Source: GWE2-40-63 sp050179685
GTDB taxonomy: Bacteria; Bacteroidota; Bacteroidia; Bacteroidales; SZUA-534
Reading direction: 5' to 3'
DNA length: 64,000 bases
Assembly (NCBI GenBank): GCA_050179685.1
Contig: JBFXEW010000026.1
Location: 1 to 64,000 of the forward strand
A program made the translations under genes and the position numbers. The notes beneath the pieces are model-generated. The model had not been told where the DNA came from. It worked only from the letters and a program-made list of their open reading frames with translations, and searched no databases. This document shows, in pieces, positions 1 to 7,412 of the stretch (position 1 is the stretch's first letter; each line of letters starts with the position of its first letter).

Positions 1-265
1 TCAATGCAAAACTCAAAGCTTTTAGAGCCACATTGAGAGGCGTAACAGATATTCGATTTTTCTTATATCGGGTAGCTAAAATCTGGGCATAATTTTTATT
101 AATCCACCGGAAAATTAAAGTGAGCCTATTCTTGACTTCATGAATCAGTCTGATTTTTAGTCTCAAATTTAACTAGAAAGCAAGAAAATTTGCAGGAGCT
201 TCATTTGAGTGGTACTGGCCTTGTTACGGAGTTACTGTTTATGATTAAATAATTAAAAAGTATTG
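1..265. other. no gene seen at window start
   Basis: AT-rich sequence with no convincing reading frame and no recognisable end of a 23S rRNA, so the 5S-like element that follows stands alone. A 15-bp string at 4-18 recurs at 59257-59271 upstream of the dipeptidyl peptidase gene, where it lies in a promoter-like region; it may be part of a promoter for a leftward gene outside the window. Confidence 0.4.
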
Positions 266-358
266 TATTACCATGCCGAACCCGAAAAAGTAGGGATAAG
301 CCCTACAGCACCAATGCTTGCCCCGTTTAACGGAGGTGCTGCATTGGTGGGAGAGTAG
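266..358 (+). rRNA. 5S rRNA-like sequence, probably degenerate
   Basis: The stretch carries 5S hallmarks in the right order: a CATGCCGAAC segment at about 272-281, a TAAGCCCTACAGCACCAATG segment at about 297-316, and GGTGGGAGAGTAG at 346-358. Against a normal 5S gene, the first 30-40 bases (helices I and II) are replaced by AT-rich sequence, a few extra bases sit before TAAGCC, and the 3' closing strand is replaced by a perfect palindrome at 359-376. No 16S or 23S is next to it. A decayed or rearranged 5S copy is most likely; a divergent working gene is less likely. Confidence 0.45.
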
Positions 359-376
359 CCCCGATAGCTATCGGGG
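359..376. repeat. perfect 18-bp GC-rich palindrome
   Basis: CCCCGATAGCTATCGGGG is its own reverse complement and begins exactly where the conserved 5S-like sequence stops. It looks like a REP-type palindrome. A related hairpin built on TCCCGAT/ATCGGGA occurs at 11545-11563. Confidence 0.6.
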
Positions 377-387
377 GCCCAACTTTA

Positions 388-422
388 AGCCCTGTTACAG
401 CAATGTAGCAGGGCTTTTTTTT
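388..422 (+). terminator. intrinsic terminator after the 5S-like sequence
   Basis: An arm AGCCCTG(T)TACA pairs with TGTA(G)CAGGGCT around a GCAA loop and is followed by eight T residues. This is the expected end of a 5S or rRNA transcript and suggests the locus once was, or still is, transcribed rightward. Confidence 0.75.
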
Positions 423-681
423 GTTATGGACAACTCTTATTATGATAAACTGCCCTCTGTTTAAATATATCTTGCTTGCTACAATTAACGAGAATACTAA
501 GATTAGTGTTAGAAATAGATCCGGCAGCTATGATGGGGGAGTATTAGGTATTGTTTAAGTAATTCGATTTGGATATAAGCCAATTATAATTTCTTTAGGT
601 TGTGGCTTTTGTTTCAATTAATAATTCTTTTTGTACTATAATTGCAAATGCTAATTAGTTTTAAAAATCAAAAGGATTTAT

Positions 682-1068
682 ATGCAATTTTCAGTTTTAA
701 TAAGATACAATTACAAAATTATTCTTTGGAGCCTGGTTATTGCTTACCTGTGTTTTTCGCCTTCCGATGGATTTAAAAAAGTTCCCATACTAATTCCCCA
801 CCTGGACAAAGTAGTTCACTTTATTATGTTTTTTATTTTGGGGATGCTTATGGAAACATTAAAAATAAGGCAGATTAATGTAGTAACCCGTATAGGCTTG
901 CCTTTGCTGGGTATAGTTTATGGTGGGTTAATTGAACTGATTCAGCATTTTGTAATCGATGGGCGACATGGCGACTGGGTTGATTGGATTGCTGATATTT
1001 TAGGACTTTTTATTGGTATTGGCTTTGTTAAATTACTTCCCCTTAAATTGCGGCGCCTGCTGGCATAA
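682..1068 (+). CDS. VanZ-like membrane protein
   Basis: This 128-residue protein has about four membrane segments (near 11-27, 46-60, 72-90 and 104-118). The sequence HLDKVVHFIMFFILG (40-54) and the later IELIQHFVIDGRHGDWVDW stretch (84-102) are the two conserved blocks of the VanZ-like family, whose founding member gives low-level teicoplanin resistance but whose general function is unknown. The gene stands alone and converges with the minus-strand stress operon; they share a two-sided terminator at 1065-1092. Family membership is fairly sure, the role is not. Confidence 0.75.
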   Translation: MQFSVLIRYNYKIILWSLVIAYLCFSPSDGFKKVPILIPHLDKVVHFIMFFILGMLMETLKIRQINVVTRIGLPLLGIVYGGLIELIQHFVIDGRHGDWVDWIADILGLFIGIGFVKLLPLKLRRLLA

Positions 1069-1092
1069 AAAAAGCGGATGAGGTATCCGCTT
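1065..1092. terminator. bidirectional intrinsic terminator
   Basis: AAGCGGAT pairs with ATCCGCTT around a 5-base loop. On the minus strand the hairpin is followed by seven T residues, so it mainly ends the sigma/Spy operon, while also closing the VanZ-like transcript. Confidence 0.75.
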
Positions 1093-1102
1093 AATGTTTT
1101 GT

Positions 1103-1576
1103 TTAAAAGTTATTTCCTTTTCGGTAATGCATCCCCTTTTTGGAGTAATGAAGATCGAATTGTAGTCGTTGTTCTTCAGTTAGCAACTTTCTGATGGCTT
1201 GATGTTTTGCTGCTTTAGCTTTGGCCATTTTGGTTTTTATCACACTCATTTCATCGATTAAAGCATTTATTGCTTTTAAATCAGCATTTTCAGCTGTTTG
1301 CAAGGTTCTCATTTTTGCTTTTTTCTCACCCAATTCATTTCGTAAGGGCAACATTTCTTTTTGATGCGTTACTTGTATTTTTTTAAGCGCTGATTGTTGT
1401 TCATCGGTTAAATTCAGTAATCCTTTCAAATGGCCTTCAAAAGGTTGTTTTTTAAACTCTTTTTGAGCTTTACGTTCTCCCTGATAATTTTTCTGGCTTT
1501 TTTGTAAAGGCTGTGCTGATACTGCCAGGGCAAGTATTAGACTTAAAACGAGTAATTCTGCTTTTAAATATTTCAT
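1103..1576 (-). CDS. periplasmic Spy/CpxP-like protein
   Basis: A 157-residue protein with a Sec signal peptide (about 1-21, ending VSAQ) and a charged, helical mature part. It holds the paired LTxxQ-type motifs of the Spy/CpxP family: LNLTDEQQ near 54-61 and LLTEEQRLQF near 130-139. Spy/CpxP proteins bind misfolded proteins or metals in the periplasm and feed envelope stress sensing. It is the last gene of the sigma-factor operon, 10 bp after the membrane-anchored relative, which suggests the two act in the same stress response. Confidence 0.7.
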   Translation of the reverse strand: MKYLKAELLVLSLILALAVSAQPLQKSQKNYQGERKAQKEFKKQPFEGHLKGLLNLTDEQQSALKKIQVTHQKEMLPLRNELGEKKAKMRTLQTAENADLKAINALIDEMSVIKTKMAKAKAAKHQAIRKLLTEEQRLQFDLHYSKKGMHYRKGNNF

Positions 1577-1586
1577 AGTTATTATT

Positions 1587-2099
1587 TTATTTGTGTTTTA
1601 TACTGTCATTTTCCCGGTTTAACTTGCGGTGAAGCCTGTTCTCGTCGCGTTGCAACAGCTCACCCATAAATTCATGAAAGCGGTTTAACTGTGTACTGTC
1701 TAACTGCTCTTTTATTTCTAAAAAATGCTCGTAATTATTGCGTTCCAGTTCAGCGTTCATAAATCCTATACTATCAATTAATTGATAAATATGAACAGTG
1801 TCACAACTTGCCTTAAAAAAAGCCTGGTGTACTTCTTTTTTCAGGTCCAGGATTTCTTTTTTCTTTAGTAATAATTGATTCCAGTGTTGCTGACGCGATT
1901 GTTGATAAAACTGGATCTGCTCTTTATTCAACTGTAATTCATTAATAAGAACTTCCCGATGATTTTTGCTCCGGTAACTTTCCCGATGTTTTTTTTCTTT
2001 GTGATTCTCTATCCAGATGGTGCTTAAAGTCGAAATATTCAGGACCAAAAGGATACCCACGGTCCACATAAGTACTTTATTTTTTTTCTTGATTTCCAT
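1587..2099 (-). CDS. membrane-anchored Spy-like / heavy-metal-sensor-type protein
   Basis: A 170-residue protein with one N-terminal membrane anchor (about 10-28) and no obvious cleavage site, followed by a long helical, Lys/Glu/Gln-rich periplasmic domain. The layout matches the periplasmic metal sensor group (CnrX/ZraP/CpxP-like). It starts one base after the preceding 111-residue gene ends, so translation is likely coupled. In the family such proteins sense metal or misfolding and control a partner sigma factor through an inner-membrane protein; that role is inferred here from operon context. Confidence 0.55.
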   Translation of the reverse strand: MEIKKKNKVLMWTVGILLVLNISTLSTIWIENHKEKKHRESYRSKNHREVLINELQLNKEQIQFYQQSRQQHWNQLLLKKKEILDLKKEVHQAFFKASCDTVHIYQLIDSIGFMNAELERNNYEHFLEIKEQLDSTQLNRFHEFMGELLQRDENRLHRKLNRENDSIKHK

Positions 2100-2100
2100 A

Positions 2101-2436
2101 TTATTCTTCGTTATAAACCAATAAGGTATAGTTTGTTTCGTTTAATTGGTATTCTTCAATAAATTGCTCGGTTGACGAGCTTAGTGCATTGTTTTCAGTT
2201 TTTGTTTGCATCATGTTAATTAAGGTAAGCAGGTTTACAGCAACAAAAAGCAGCATTAATGCAGGTCGTAGCATGGGAATATCGAAAAACCAGTGCCATA
2301 AACGAGGCTCCTGTTCGCGGGCTAGCCTTGCGCTAAGCCGGGTATAAAAAAACGAATCGACCTTTATTCCTTGGTAGTTGTCGAGACTGGCCAGTGTTTT
2401 TTCAATTTCTGTGTTTAGTTTCTTATTTGTTTTCAT
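2101..2436 (-). CDS. putative membrane-bound anti-sigma factor
   Basis: A 111-residue protein with a soluble N-terminal half (about 1-50), one membrane segment near 57-75 (PMLRPALMLLFVAVNLLTL) and a short acidic C-terminus. It has no recognisable zinc-binding ZAS motif. Position directly after an ECF sigma gene and before Spy-like genes, plus its size and topology, suggest a one-pass anti-sigma factor. This rests on context rather than sequence similarity. Confidence 0.5.
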   Translation of the reverse strand: MKTNKKLNTEIEKTLASLDNYQGIKVDSFFYTRLSARLAREQEPRLWHWFFDIPMLRPALMLLFVAVNLLTLINMMQTKTENNALSSSTEQFIEEYQLNETNYTLLVYNEE

Positions 2437-2531
2437 AATTAAACAACTTTGGTTCCAACAGCCGCTATTGGGTATTGTAATTCAAATTCAGTGATTTTGA
2501 CGATCTTAGCTTTATAAACTTGCGCATACAT

Positions 2532-3104
2532 CTATAATTTATTTTCGTAATAGCTTTTTAGCGATTTCTTTAAATTCTGTTTGGCCCGGTGCATCAGCGA
2601 TTCAACCGATGATAAAGAGGTATTTAATACCTCTGCAATTTCCTGATAACTCAGGTCCTCATATTTTTGCAGGGTAAAAGCTGCTTTTTGATTTGGAGGC
2701 AAATTGTCAATAGCCAGTTTCAGAATTTCAATTCGCTCTTTTTGTTCCAGTTCTATATCGGGGGTTTGGTTGTGAGGTACCCAATTGTCTATTGATTCGT
2801 CATTTCCGGTGTCGAACCGAAATAATTCGGACCAGCGCTTTTTTCTTTTTGTTTTCCTTATAAAATCGAGCGATTTGTTTACCGCAATCCGGTAAATCCA
2901 GGTCGATAGCTTTGAATCTTCCTTAAATGAGTCAATAGAGCGAAAAACTTCGACAAACACATCCTGAGCCAGATCATCGGCATCGTGATAATTATTGACA
3001 AAACCAAAACAGGTATTTACCACATTGTCTTTGTGCTTTTCGACCAGGGTTCTAAAAGCTGGTTCGTCTCCGTTTTTAAGTTTTTGAATGAATTCGCTAT
3101 CCAC
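2532..3104 (-). CDS. ECF (group 4) RNA polymerase sigma factor
   Basis: A 190-residue sigma-70 family protein with region 2 (helix with DADDLAQDVFVEVFRSI near 42-58, then the STWIYRIAVNKSLDFIRK stretch) and region 4 (a helix-turn-helix around 150-182 with LSYQEIAEVLNTSLSSVES). The start codon is GTG. It probably directs transcription of its own operon, which holds an anti-sigma candidate and two Spy-like envelope proteins. A TATATTTG box on the minus strand (3124-3131) lies just upstream. Confidence 0.85.
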   Translation of the reverse strand: MDSEFIQKLKNGDEPAFRTLVEKHKDNVVNTCFGFVNNYHDADDLAQDVFVEVFRSIDSFKEDSKLSTWIYRIAVNKSLDFIRKTKRKKRWSELFRFDTGNDESIDNWVPHNQTPDIELEQKERIEILKLAIDNLPPNQKAAFTLQKYEDLSYQEIAEVLNTSLSSVESLMHRAKQNLKKSLKSYYENKL

Positions 3105-3123
3105 GTACGTGTGATTTAAATAC

Positions 3124-3131
3124 CAAATATA
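3124..3131 (-). promoter_or_regulatory. candidate -7 box for the sigma operon
   Basis: Read on the minus strand this is TATATTTG, matching the Bacteroidota TAnnTTTG box, 20 bp before the GTG start. No clear -33 TTG element is seen at the usual distance. Confidence 0.4.
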
Positions 3132-3270
3132 GACGAAATTTTAGCCATTTACTTGCGCACAATAATTCGACAGCTGAAAAATTCATCGAATAATAGTATT
3201 CTGTGGCAATAATTTTAAATTTGCATGTTTGTATTTCGATTTATGAAAACCATTTAAATTATACCGATAC

Positions 3271-4167
3271 ATGAAACCAACACTTTTAGTACTTGCAGCC
3301 GGAATGGGAAGTCGTTACGGCGGATTAAAACAACTCGATAAACTTGGCCCTGGTGGCGAAACTATAATGGATTATTCGGTTTACGATGCGCTGCGGGCTG
3401 GATTTGGTAAGGTGGTGTTTATCATTCGTAAAAGTTTTGAAAAGGAATTTCGCGATATTTTTGTAAATAAACTTCAGGGAAAGATAGAAGTTGAACTGGT
3501 TTTTCAGGAAATGGAAAACCTTCCTGCCGGATTTACAGTTCCCGAGGGAAGAGAAAAACCCTGGGGAACAGGCCATGCCATTCTTGCCGCAAAAAATGCA
3601 GTAACAAACCCCTTTGCTGTAATAAATGCCGACGATTTTTATGGAACCGAGGCTTACGAAAGCATGTACCGATTTTTAACTTCGGATGTTAAGGCAGATA
3701 ATTATGCCATGTGCGGATACCAACTGGGCAATACGCTTTCTGATTTTGGTACGGTTTCACGCGGAATCTGTAAACTCGATAGTCAGCAAAATCTGGTAGA
3801 GATTGATGAGTGTACCAGCATTGGAAAAACCGAAGGGAAGATTTTTTATTCATTAAATAACGAAAAGTTTCCTTTACAGGCGAATGATATTGTCTCGATG
3901 AATTTCTGGGGCTTTCATACCAGTTTATTTGAACATCTGGACGAAAAATTTCAGGCTTTTTTGCAAGCTCAGGGAACCCAGCTCAAATCGGAATTTTATA
4001 TTCCAATGGTGGTCGATGAATTGATGAAAGAAGAGAAAGTTAAAACCCGGGTGCTGGAATCGGATGCCAAATGGTTCGGAATTACCTACCAGGAGGATAG
4101 GCCCATTACGGTTCAAAAATTACAGGAATTAGTTGCAGAAGGAAAATATCCGGCCAAACTTTGGTAA
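3271..4167 (+). CDS. sugar-1-phosphate nucleotidyltransferase-like protein
   Basis: A 298-residue protein of the NTP-transferase fold. The N-terminus has the nucleotide-binding signature LAAGMGSRYGGLKQ (8-21) and a NADDFYG metal/sugar site near 118-124. This family transfers a nucleotidyl group to a sugar 1-phosphate, giving NDP-sugars for cell-surface glycans; the exact sugar cannot be told from sequence. It is a single gene with a TAAATTTG promoter box at 3216-3223 and an intrinsic terminator at 4195-4220. Confidence 0.7.
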   Translation: MKPTLLVLAAGMGSRYGGLKQLDKLGPGGETIMDYSVYDALRAGFGKVVFIIRKSFEKEFRDIFVNKLQGKIEVELVFQEMENLPAGFTVPEGREKPWGTGHAILAAKNAVTNPFAVINADDFYGTEAYESMYRFLTSDVKADNYAMCGYQLGNTLSDFGTVSRGICKLDSQQNLVEIDECTSIGKTEGKIFYSLNNEKFPLQANDIVSMNFWGFHTSLFEHLDEKFQAFLQAQGTQLKSEFYIPMVVDELMKEEKVKTRVLESDAKWFGITYQEDRPITVQKLQELVAEGKYPAKLW

Positions 4168-4194
4168 GACCATTTTCTGATTATACATAAAATT

Positions 4195-4220
4195 AACCTG
4201 GTTTGCGCCAGGTTTTTTTA
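4195..4220 (+). terminator. intrinsic terminator after the nucleotidyltransferase gene
   Basis: AACCTGG and CCAGGTT pair around TTTGCG and are followed by a run of T. Confidence 0.75.
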
Positions 4221-4314
4221 TGCATAAATGTAAAAATGATTACAAAACTCAAGTAATAATCAAATAAAAGCGATAGAATGCAAAAATAAACTTAAAAAAT
4301 AATTCAATTTAGTT

Positions 4315-4342
4315 TTGTAGTTTAAAAATATTCCTACATTTG
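4315..4342 (+). promoter_or_regulatory. promoter of the arginine operon
   Basis: A TTG at 4315-4317 (-33 type) is separated by 17 bp from TACATTTG at 4335-4342, a perfect TAnnTTTG -7 box. The predicted start of transcription falls near 4349, inside the first ARG-box-like palindrome. Confidence 0.65.
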
Positions 4343-4343
4343 C

Positions 4344-4382
4344 AATGTAAAAATATACATTATAAATGCATTAATATACAAA
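4344..4382 (+). promoter_or_regulatory. pair of ARG-box-like operators
   Basis: Two 18-bp elements, AATGTAAAAATATACATT (4344-4361) and AATGCATTAATATACAAA (4365-4382), are separated by exactly 3 bp. The 18 + 3 + 18 spacing is the classic layout of ArgR operators, and both share TG at positions 3-4 and AATATACA at positions 9-16. They overlap the predicted transcription start, a position suited to repression. No argR gene is in this window. Confidence 0.6.
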
Positions 4383-4384
4383 TT

Positions 4385-4483
4385 GTGAATAATTCAATAA
4401 ACAGCTTAGTTACTTTTCGACCGGAGTTTCGACGACCAGGAACCTCTGCTATAAGAATACCCGAAAAACAAGCTGCGCATTAG
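4385..4483 (+). CDS. putative Arg-containing leader peptide of the arginine operon
   Basis: A 32-codon frame starts with GTG at 4385 and stops with TAG at 4481-4483. It encodes four arginines in the middle part, around the core FRPEFRRPGTSAIRI, including an Arg-Arg pair. It lies just after the predicted promoter and just before an intrinsic terminator (4507-4536), the arrangement of a transcriptional attenuator in which ribosome stalling at scarce Arg-tRNA prevents termination. A GTG start and the lack of an obvious ribosome site are weaknesses. Confidence 0.5.
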   Translation: MNNSINSLVTFRPEFRRPGTSAIRIPEKQAAH

Positions 4484-4506
4484 CATAAATTAAATCATTG
4501 TATTGC

Positions 4507-4536
4507 AGGCCTGCCCATTCGGTAGGTCTTTTTTTT
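4507..4536 (+). terminator. attenuator terminator in the arginine operon leader
   Basis: AGGCCTGCC pairs with GGTAGGTCT (9 bp including two G-U pairs) around a 5-base loop and is followed by eight T residues. It lies 42 bp upstream of the first structural gene, so it must be read through for the operon to be expressed. An alternative pairing of CTGC at 4472-4475 with GCAG at 4505-4508 would disrupt the base of the terminator arm. Confidence 0.65.
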
Positions 4537-4577
4537 GTGAAAAATTATCGGTAATAACCATTTATTCAACGTGTCGG

Positions 4578-5168
4578 ATGAAAAAAAACAAAGTTTCTAT
4601 TGTAGTTGCAAATGAGCAGCAGGTGTCTTTTGCAGCACAGATTTGCACCATGATTGAAGATGCTGCCAAAGTTCGTGGAACCGGAATTGCAAAACGCACC
4701 CCTGAATATATTGCAGCAAAAATTACCGAGGGAAAAGCTGTGGTGGCACTCGACGGTAAACAGGTAGTTGGTTTTTGTTACATCGAAACCTGGGAGCACG
4801 GAAAGTATGTTGCCAACAGCGGTTTAATTGTACATCCCGATTATCGGGGAATGAAACTGGCTTTTAAAATTAAACAAAGAATACTGCAGCTGTCAGCCCA
4901 GTTGTATCCACAAGCACAAGTGTTTGGAATAACAACCAGCAATGCCGTATTAAACATCAATTTTAAGTTGGGATACCGTCCGGTAACTTTTTCTGAATTA
5001 ACTACCGACCCGCAATTTTGGAAAGGTTGTCAGGGTTGTGTGAACTACGATATTCTTCAGCGAACCAATCAAAAAATGTGTTTGTGTACCGGTATGATTT
5101 ACAACCCCAACAAGAAAAAACATTTGCTCAGCGGTGTTTTAAAACTGGCTAAACTAAAGAGTGTATAA
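4578..5168 (+). CDS. GNAT acyltransferase, candidate glutamate N-acyltransferase
   Basis: The ATG at 4578 is chosen (196 residues); the longer upstream frame runs through the attenuator hairpin and is not real. A GNAT acyl-CoA-binding motif HPDYRGMKLAFKIK is in the middle of the protein. The C-terminal part has cysteines in GCQGC and MCLC patterns, which could bind a metal. In Bacteroidota a GNAT gene commonly opens the arginine cluster and is thought to make N-acylglutamate, the first intermediate. Here it is the first gene of the operon, 47 bp before argG. The fold is clear; the substrate is inferred from position. Confidence 0.65.
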   Translation: MKKNKVSIVVANEQQVSFAAQICTMIEDAAKVRGTGIAKRTPEYIAAKITEGKAVVALDGKQVVGFCYIETWEHGKYVANSGLIVHPDYRGMKLAFKIKQRILQLSAQLYPQAQVFGITTSNAVLNINFKLGYRPVTFSELTTDPQFWKGCQGCVNYDILQRTNQKMCLCTGMIYNPNKKKHLLSGVLKLAKLKSV

Positions 5169-5177
5169 ATATACATA
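5160..5177 (+). promoter_or_regulatory. third ARG-box-like element, upstream of argG
   Basis: AGTGTATAAATATACATA spans the stop of the GNAT gene. It contains the perfect-arm palindrome TGTAT-AAAT-ATACA and shares TG at positions 3-4, A at 6 and AATATACA at 9-16 with both leader boxes. It may mark an internal regulated start before argG. Confidence 0.5.
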
Positions 5178-5215
5178 AATACAAGCAATCATTTTTCAAT
5201 TCAAAATATATTAGC

Positions 5216-6415
5216 ATGACTAAAAATAAACAAACGGTAGTATTGGCCTATAGTGGTGGATTGGATACAACTTACACGGCAAAGTATCTGGCTGTTGAAA
5301 AAGGTTTCGATGTAATTTCAGTTGTTGCCAATACCGGCGGTTTCAATTCCGTTCAATTAAAAAATATTGAACTTAGGGCAAAGCAGTTGGGCGTAAAAAA
5401 GCATGTGGTTCTCGATATCGAAAAAGATTATTATAGCCTGTGCCTTAAATACCTTGTATTCGGGAATATTTTAAAAAACCAGACGTATCCTTTGTCGGTA
5501 AGCTCTGAGCGTTTTTTTCAGGCCAAAGCCATTGCTGAATATGCCCGCTCAATTGATGCGGATTGCGTGGCCCATGGTTGTACCGGAGCCGGTAACGATC
5601 AGGTTCGTTTCGATTTGGTATTCAAAATTCTAATTCCCGATAAGCCCATTATTTCGTTGGTACGGGACGAACAATTATCGCGCGACGAGGAAATAAACTT
5701 CCTGAAAAAGCATGGGGTTGAAGGGGATTTTACCAAAATGACTTACAGTATTAACGAAGGACTTTGGGGAACCAGTATCGGTGGCCGGGAAACACTGACT
5801 TCAAATTTACCCTTACCGGAACAGGCTTTTCCTTCACATCCTGAAAAAACAGAACCTGAAATTGTTGAAATCCAGTTTAGCAAAGGCCAGGTTTCCCGGA
5901 TTAACGGGCAACCGTTTTCGCATCCGGTCGATGCCATCCGCTTTTTGAATAAGCTGGGAAGCAAGTTTGCTATCGGACGCGGGATGCATGTGGGCGATAC
6001 CATTATCGGAACCAAAGGCCGTGTTGGTTTTGAAGCTCCTGCAGCAATTTTATTGATAAAAGCGCATCATGAACTCGAAAAACACACCCTTACCAAATGG
6101 CAGCTCTATTGGAAAGAACAACTGGCCAACTGGTACGGAACTATGCTGCACGATGGACTTTATATGGAACCTACCCTGCGCAACATCGAGTCGTTTTTAG
6201 ATGAAAGCCAGAAGCATGTTAACGGAACAGTTCATGTGCAGCTTTTTCCTTACTATTTTCAGGTTTTAGGGGTGGAATCGCCCAACGATTTAATGAATTC
6301 CAAATTTGGATCTTACGGTGAAACTGCCGGAAGTTGGACAGCTACTGATGTCAAAGGTTTCATAAATGTGTTGGCAAATCCTTTAAAGAATTATTATTCG
6401 GTTAACTCCGACTAA
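5216..6415 (+). CDS. argG: argininosuccinate synthase
   Basis: A 399-residue enzyme that joins citrulline and aspartate using ATP to give argininosuccinate. The ATP-binding P-loop of N-type ATP pyrophosphatases is seen as LAYSGGLDTTYTAKYL (10-25), and AHGCTGAGNDQVRFD (near 118-132) is the citrulline/aspartate-binding block. Length matches the family. It is the second gene of the arginine operon and precedes argC by 16 bp. Confidence 0.95.
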   Translation: MTKNKQTVVLAYSGGLDTTYTAKYLAVEKGFDVISVVANTGGFNSVQLKNIELRAKQLGVKKHVVLDIEKDYYSLCLKYLVFGNILKNQTYPLSVSSERFFQAKAIAEYARSIDADCVAHGCTGAGNDQVRFDLVFKILIPDKPIISLVRDEQLSRDEEINFLKKHGVEGDFTKMTYSINEGLWGTSIGGRETLTSNLPLPEQAFPSHPEKTEPEIVEIQFSKGQVSRINGQPFSHPVDAIRFLNKLGSKFAIGRGMHVGDTIIGTKGRVGFEAPAAILLIKAHHELEKHTLTKWQLYWKEQLANWYGTMLHDGLYMEPTLRNIESFLDESQKHVNGTVHVQLFPYYFQVLGVESPNDLMNSKFGSYGETAGSWTATDVKGFINVLANPLKNYYSVNSD

Positions 6416-6431
6416 ATTTAAAACAAGGCTT

Positions 6432-7394
6432 ATGATTAAAGTGGGAATAATTGGCGGAGCCGGTTATACGGCCGGAGAACTTATACGAATTTTATTGTAT
6501 CATCCAATGGCAGCGCTTGTTTTTGTGCACAGTAGCAGCCACAGTGGGCAGGCTGTTTCGCTGGTACACCGCGATTTGCTGGGCGAAACCGAATTACTTT
6601 TTACCGATGCCCTTAATTTTGATGTCGATGTATTGTTTTTATGCAGCGGGCATGGCAAAAGTCGTGAGTTTTTACAAAAGCATCAGTTTCCAAAAGCACT
6701 TAAAATAATCGATTTAAGTAATGATTTTCGGATTAAAGCCACGAATAATGAATTTGTTTATGGTTTGCCCGAAGCCAATAAAAAAATGATAGCCGCTGCA
6801 AATTTCATTGCCAATCCGGGATGTTTTGCTACGGCTATCGAATTGGCTTTTTTGCCGCTGGCTGCAAATAAACTGCTTACCGATGAGTTGCACATTACCG
6901 CTTTAACCGGTTCAACCGGCGCCGGACAAATGCCTACAGCAACCAGTCATTTTAGTTGGAAAAACAACAATGTTTCAGTTTATAAAGCTTTTGAGCATCA
7001 ACACCTCGATGAAATTAAGCAGACTCTAAAATACCACAACAAGTCGCTGCCACCAGTCAATTTTATTCCTGTTCGGGGAAATTTCTCCCGTGGAATCATG
7101 GCTATTTGCTACACCCATTCAAGTCTGGATATTGACGCAGCAAAAAGAATGTATCAGGAATTTTACCGGGACGAACCATTTGTAATGCTTTCTGACGAAA
7201 ATCCCGATGTGAAGCAAGTGGTTAATACAAACAAATGTGTGCTTTACCTCGAAAAGCATGGAAGTAAACTAATGATTATTTCTGTTATCGATAATTTATT
7301 GAAGGGAGCTTCAGGACAGGCGATTCAAAACATGAATCTGCTTTTTGGGCTCGATGAACGCACCGGTTTGCAATTAAAACCAGTGGCTTTTTAA
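6432..7394 (+). CDS. argC: N-acetyl-gamma-glutamyl-phosphate reductase
   Basis: A 320-residue NADPH-dependent reductase of the arginine pathway. It opens with the dinucleotide-binding motif VGIIGGAGYTAGELIRIL (4-21), and the catalytic cysteine is Cys131 in ANPGCFATA. The length fits the compact argC type. In some Bacteroidota the pathway uses N-succinyl rather than N-acetyl intermediates, which sequence alone does not settle. Confidence 0.95.
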   Translation: MIKVGIIGGAGYTAGELIRILLYHPMAALVFVHSSSHSGQAVSLVHRDLLGETELLFTDALNFDVDVLFLCSGHGKSREFLQKHQFPKALKIIDLSNDFRIKATNNEFVYGLPEANKKMIAAANFIANPGCFATAIELAFLPLAANKLLTDELHITALTGSTGAGQMPTATSHFSWKNNNVSVYKAFEHQHLDEIKQTLKYHNKSLPPVNFIPVRGNFSRGIMAICYTHSSLDIDAAKRMYQEFYRDEPFVMLSDENPDVKQVVNTNKCVLYLEKHGSKLMIISVIDNLLKGASGQAIQNMNLLFGLDERTGLQLKPVAF

Positions 7395-7412
7395 TCCTTT
7401 AAACACTCAATT

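Noticed and set aside
3102..3111. CACGTACGTG palindrome at the start of the sigma factor gene as an operator
   Set aside because: Ten bp only, overlapping the start codon, with no second copy; too weak to call.
4503..4577. N-terminal extension of the GNAT protein from a TTG start
   Set aside because: The extension is the translated attenuator hairpin and T-run; the ATG at 4578 begins the GNAT domain.
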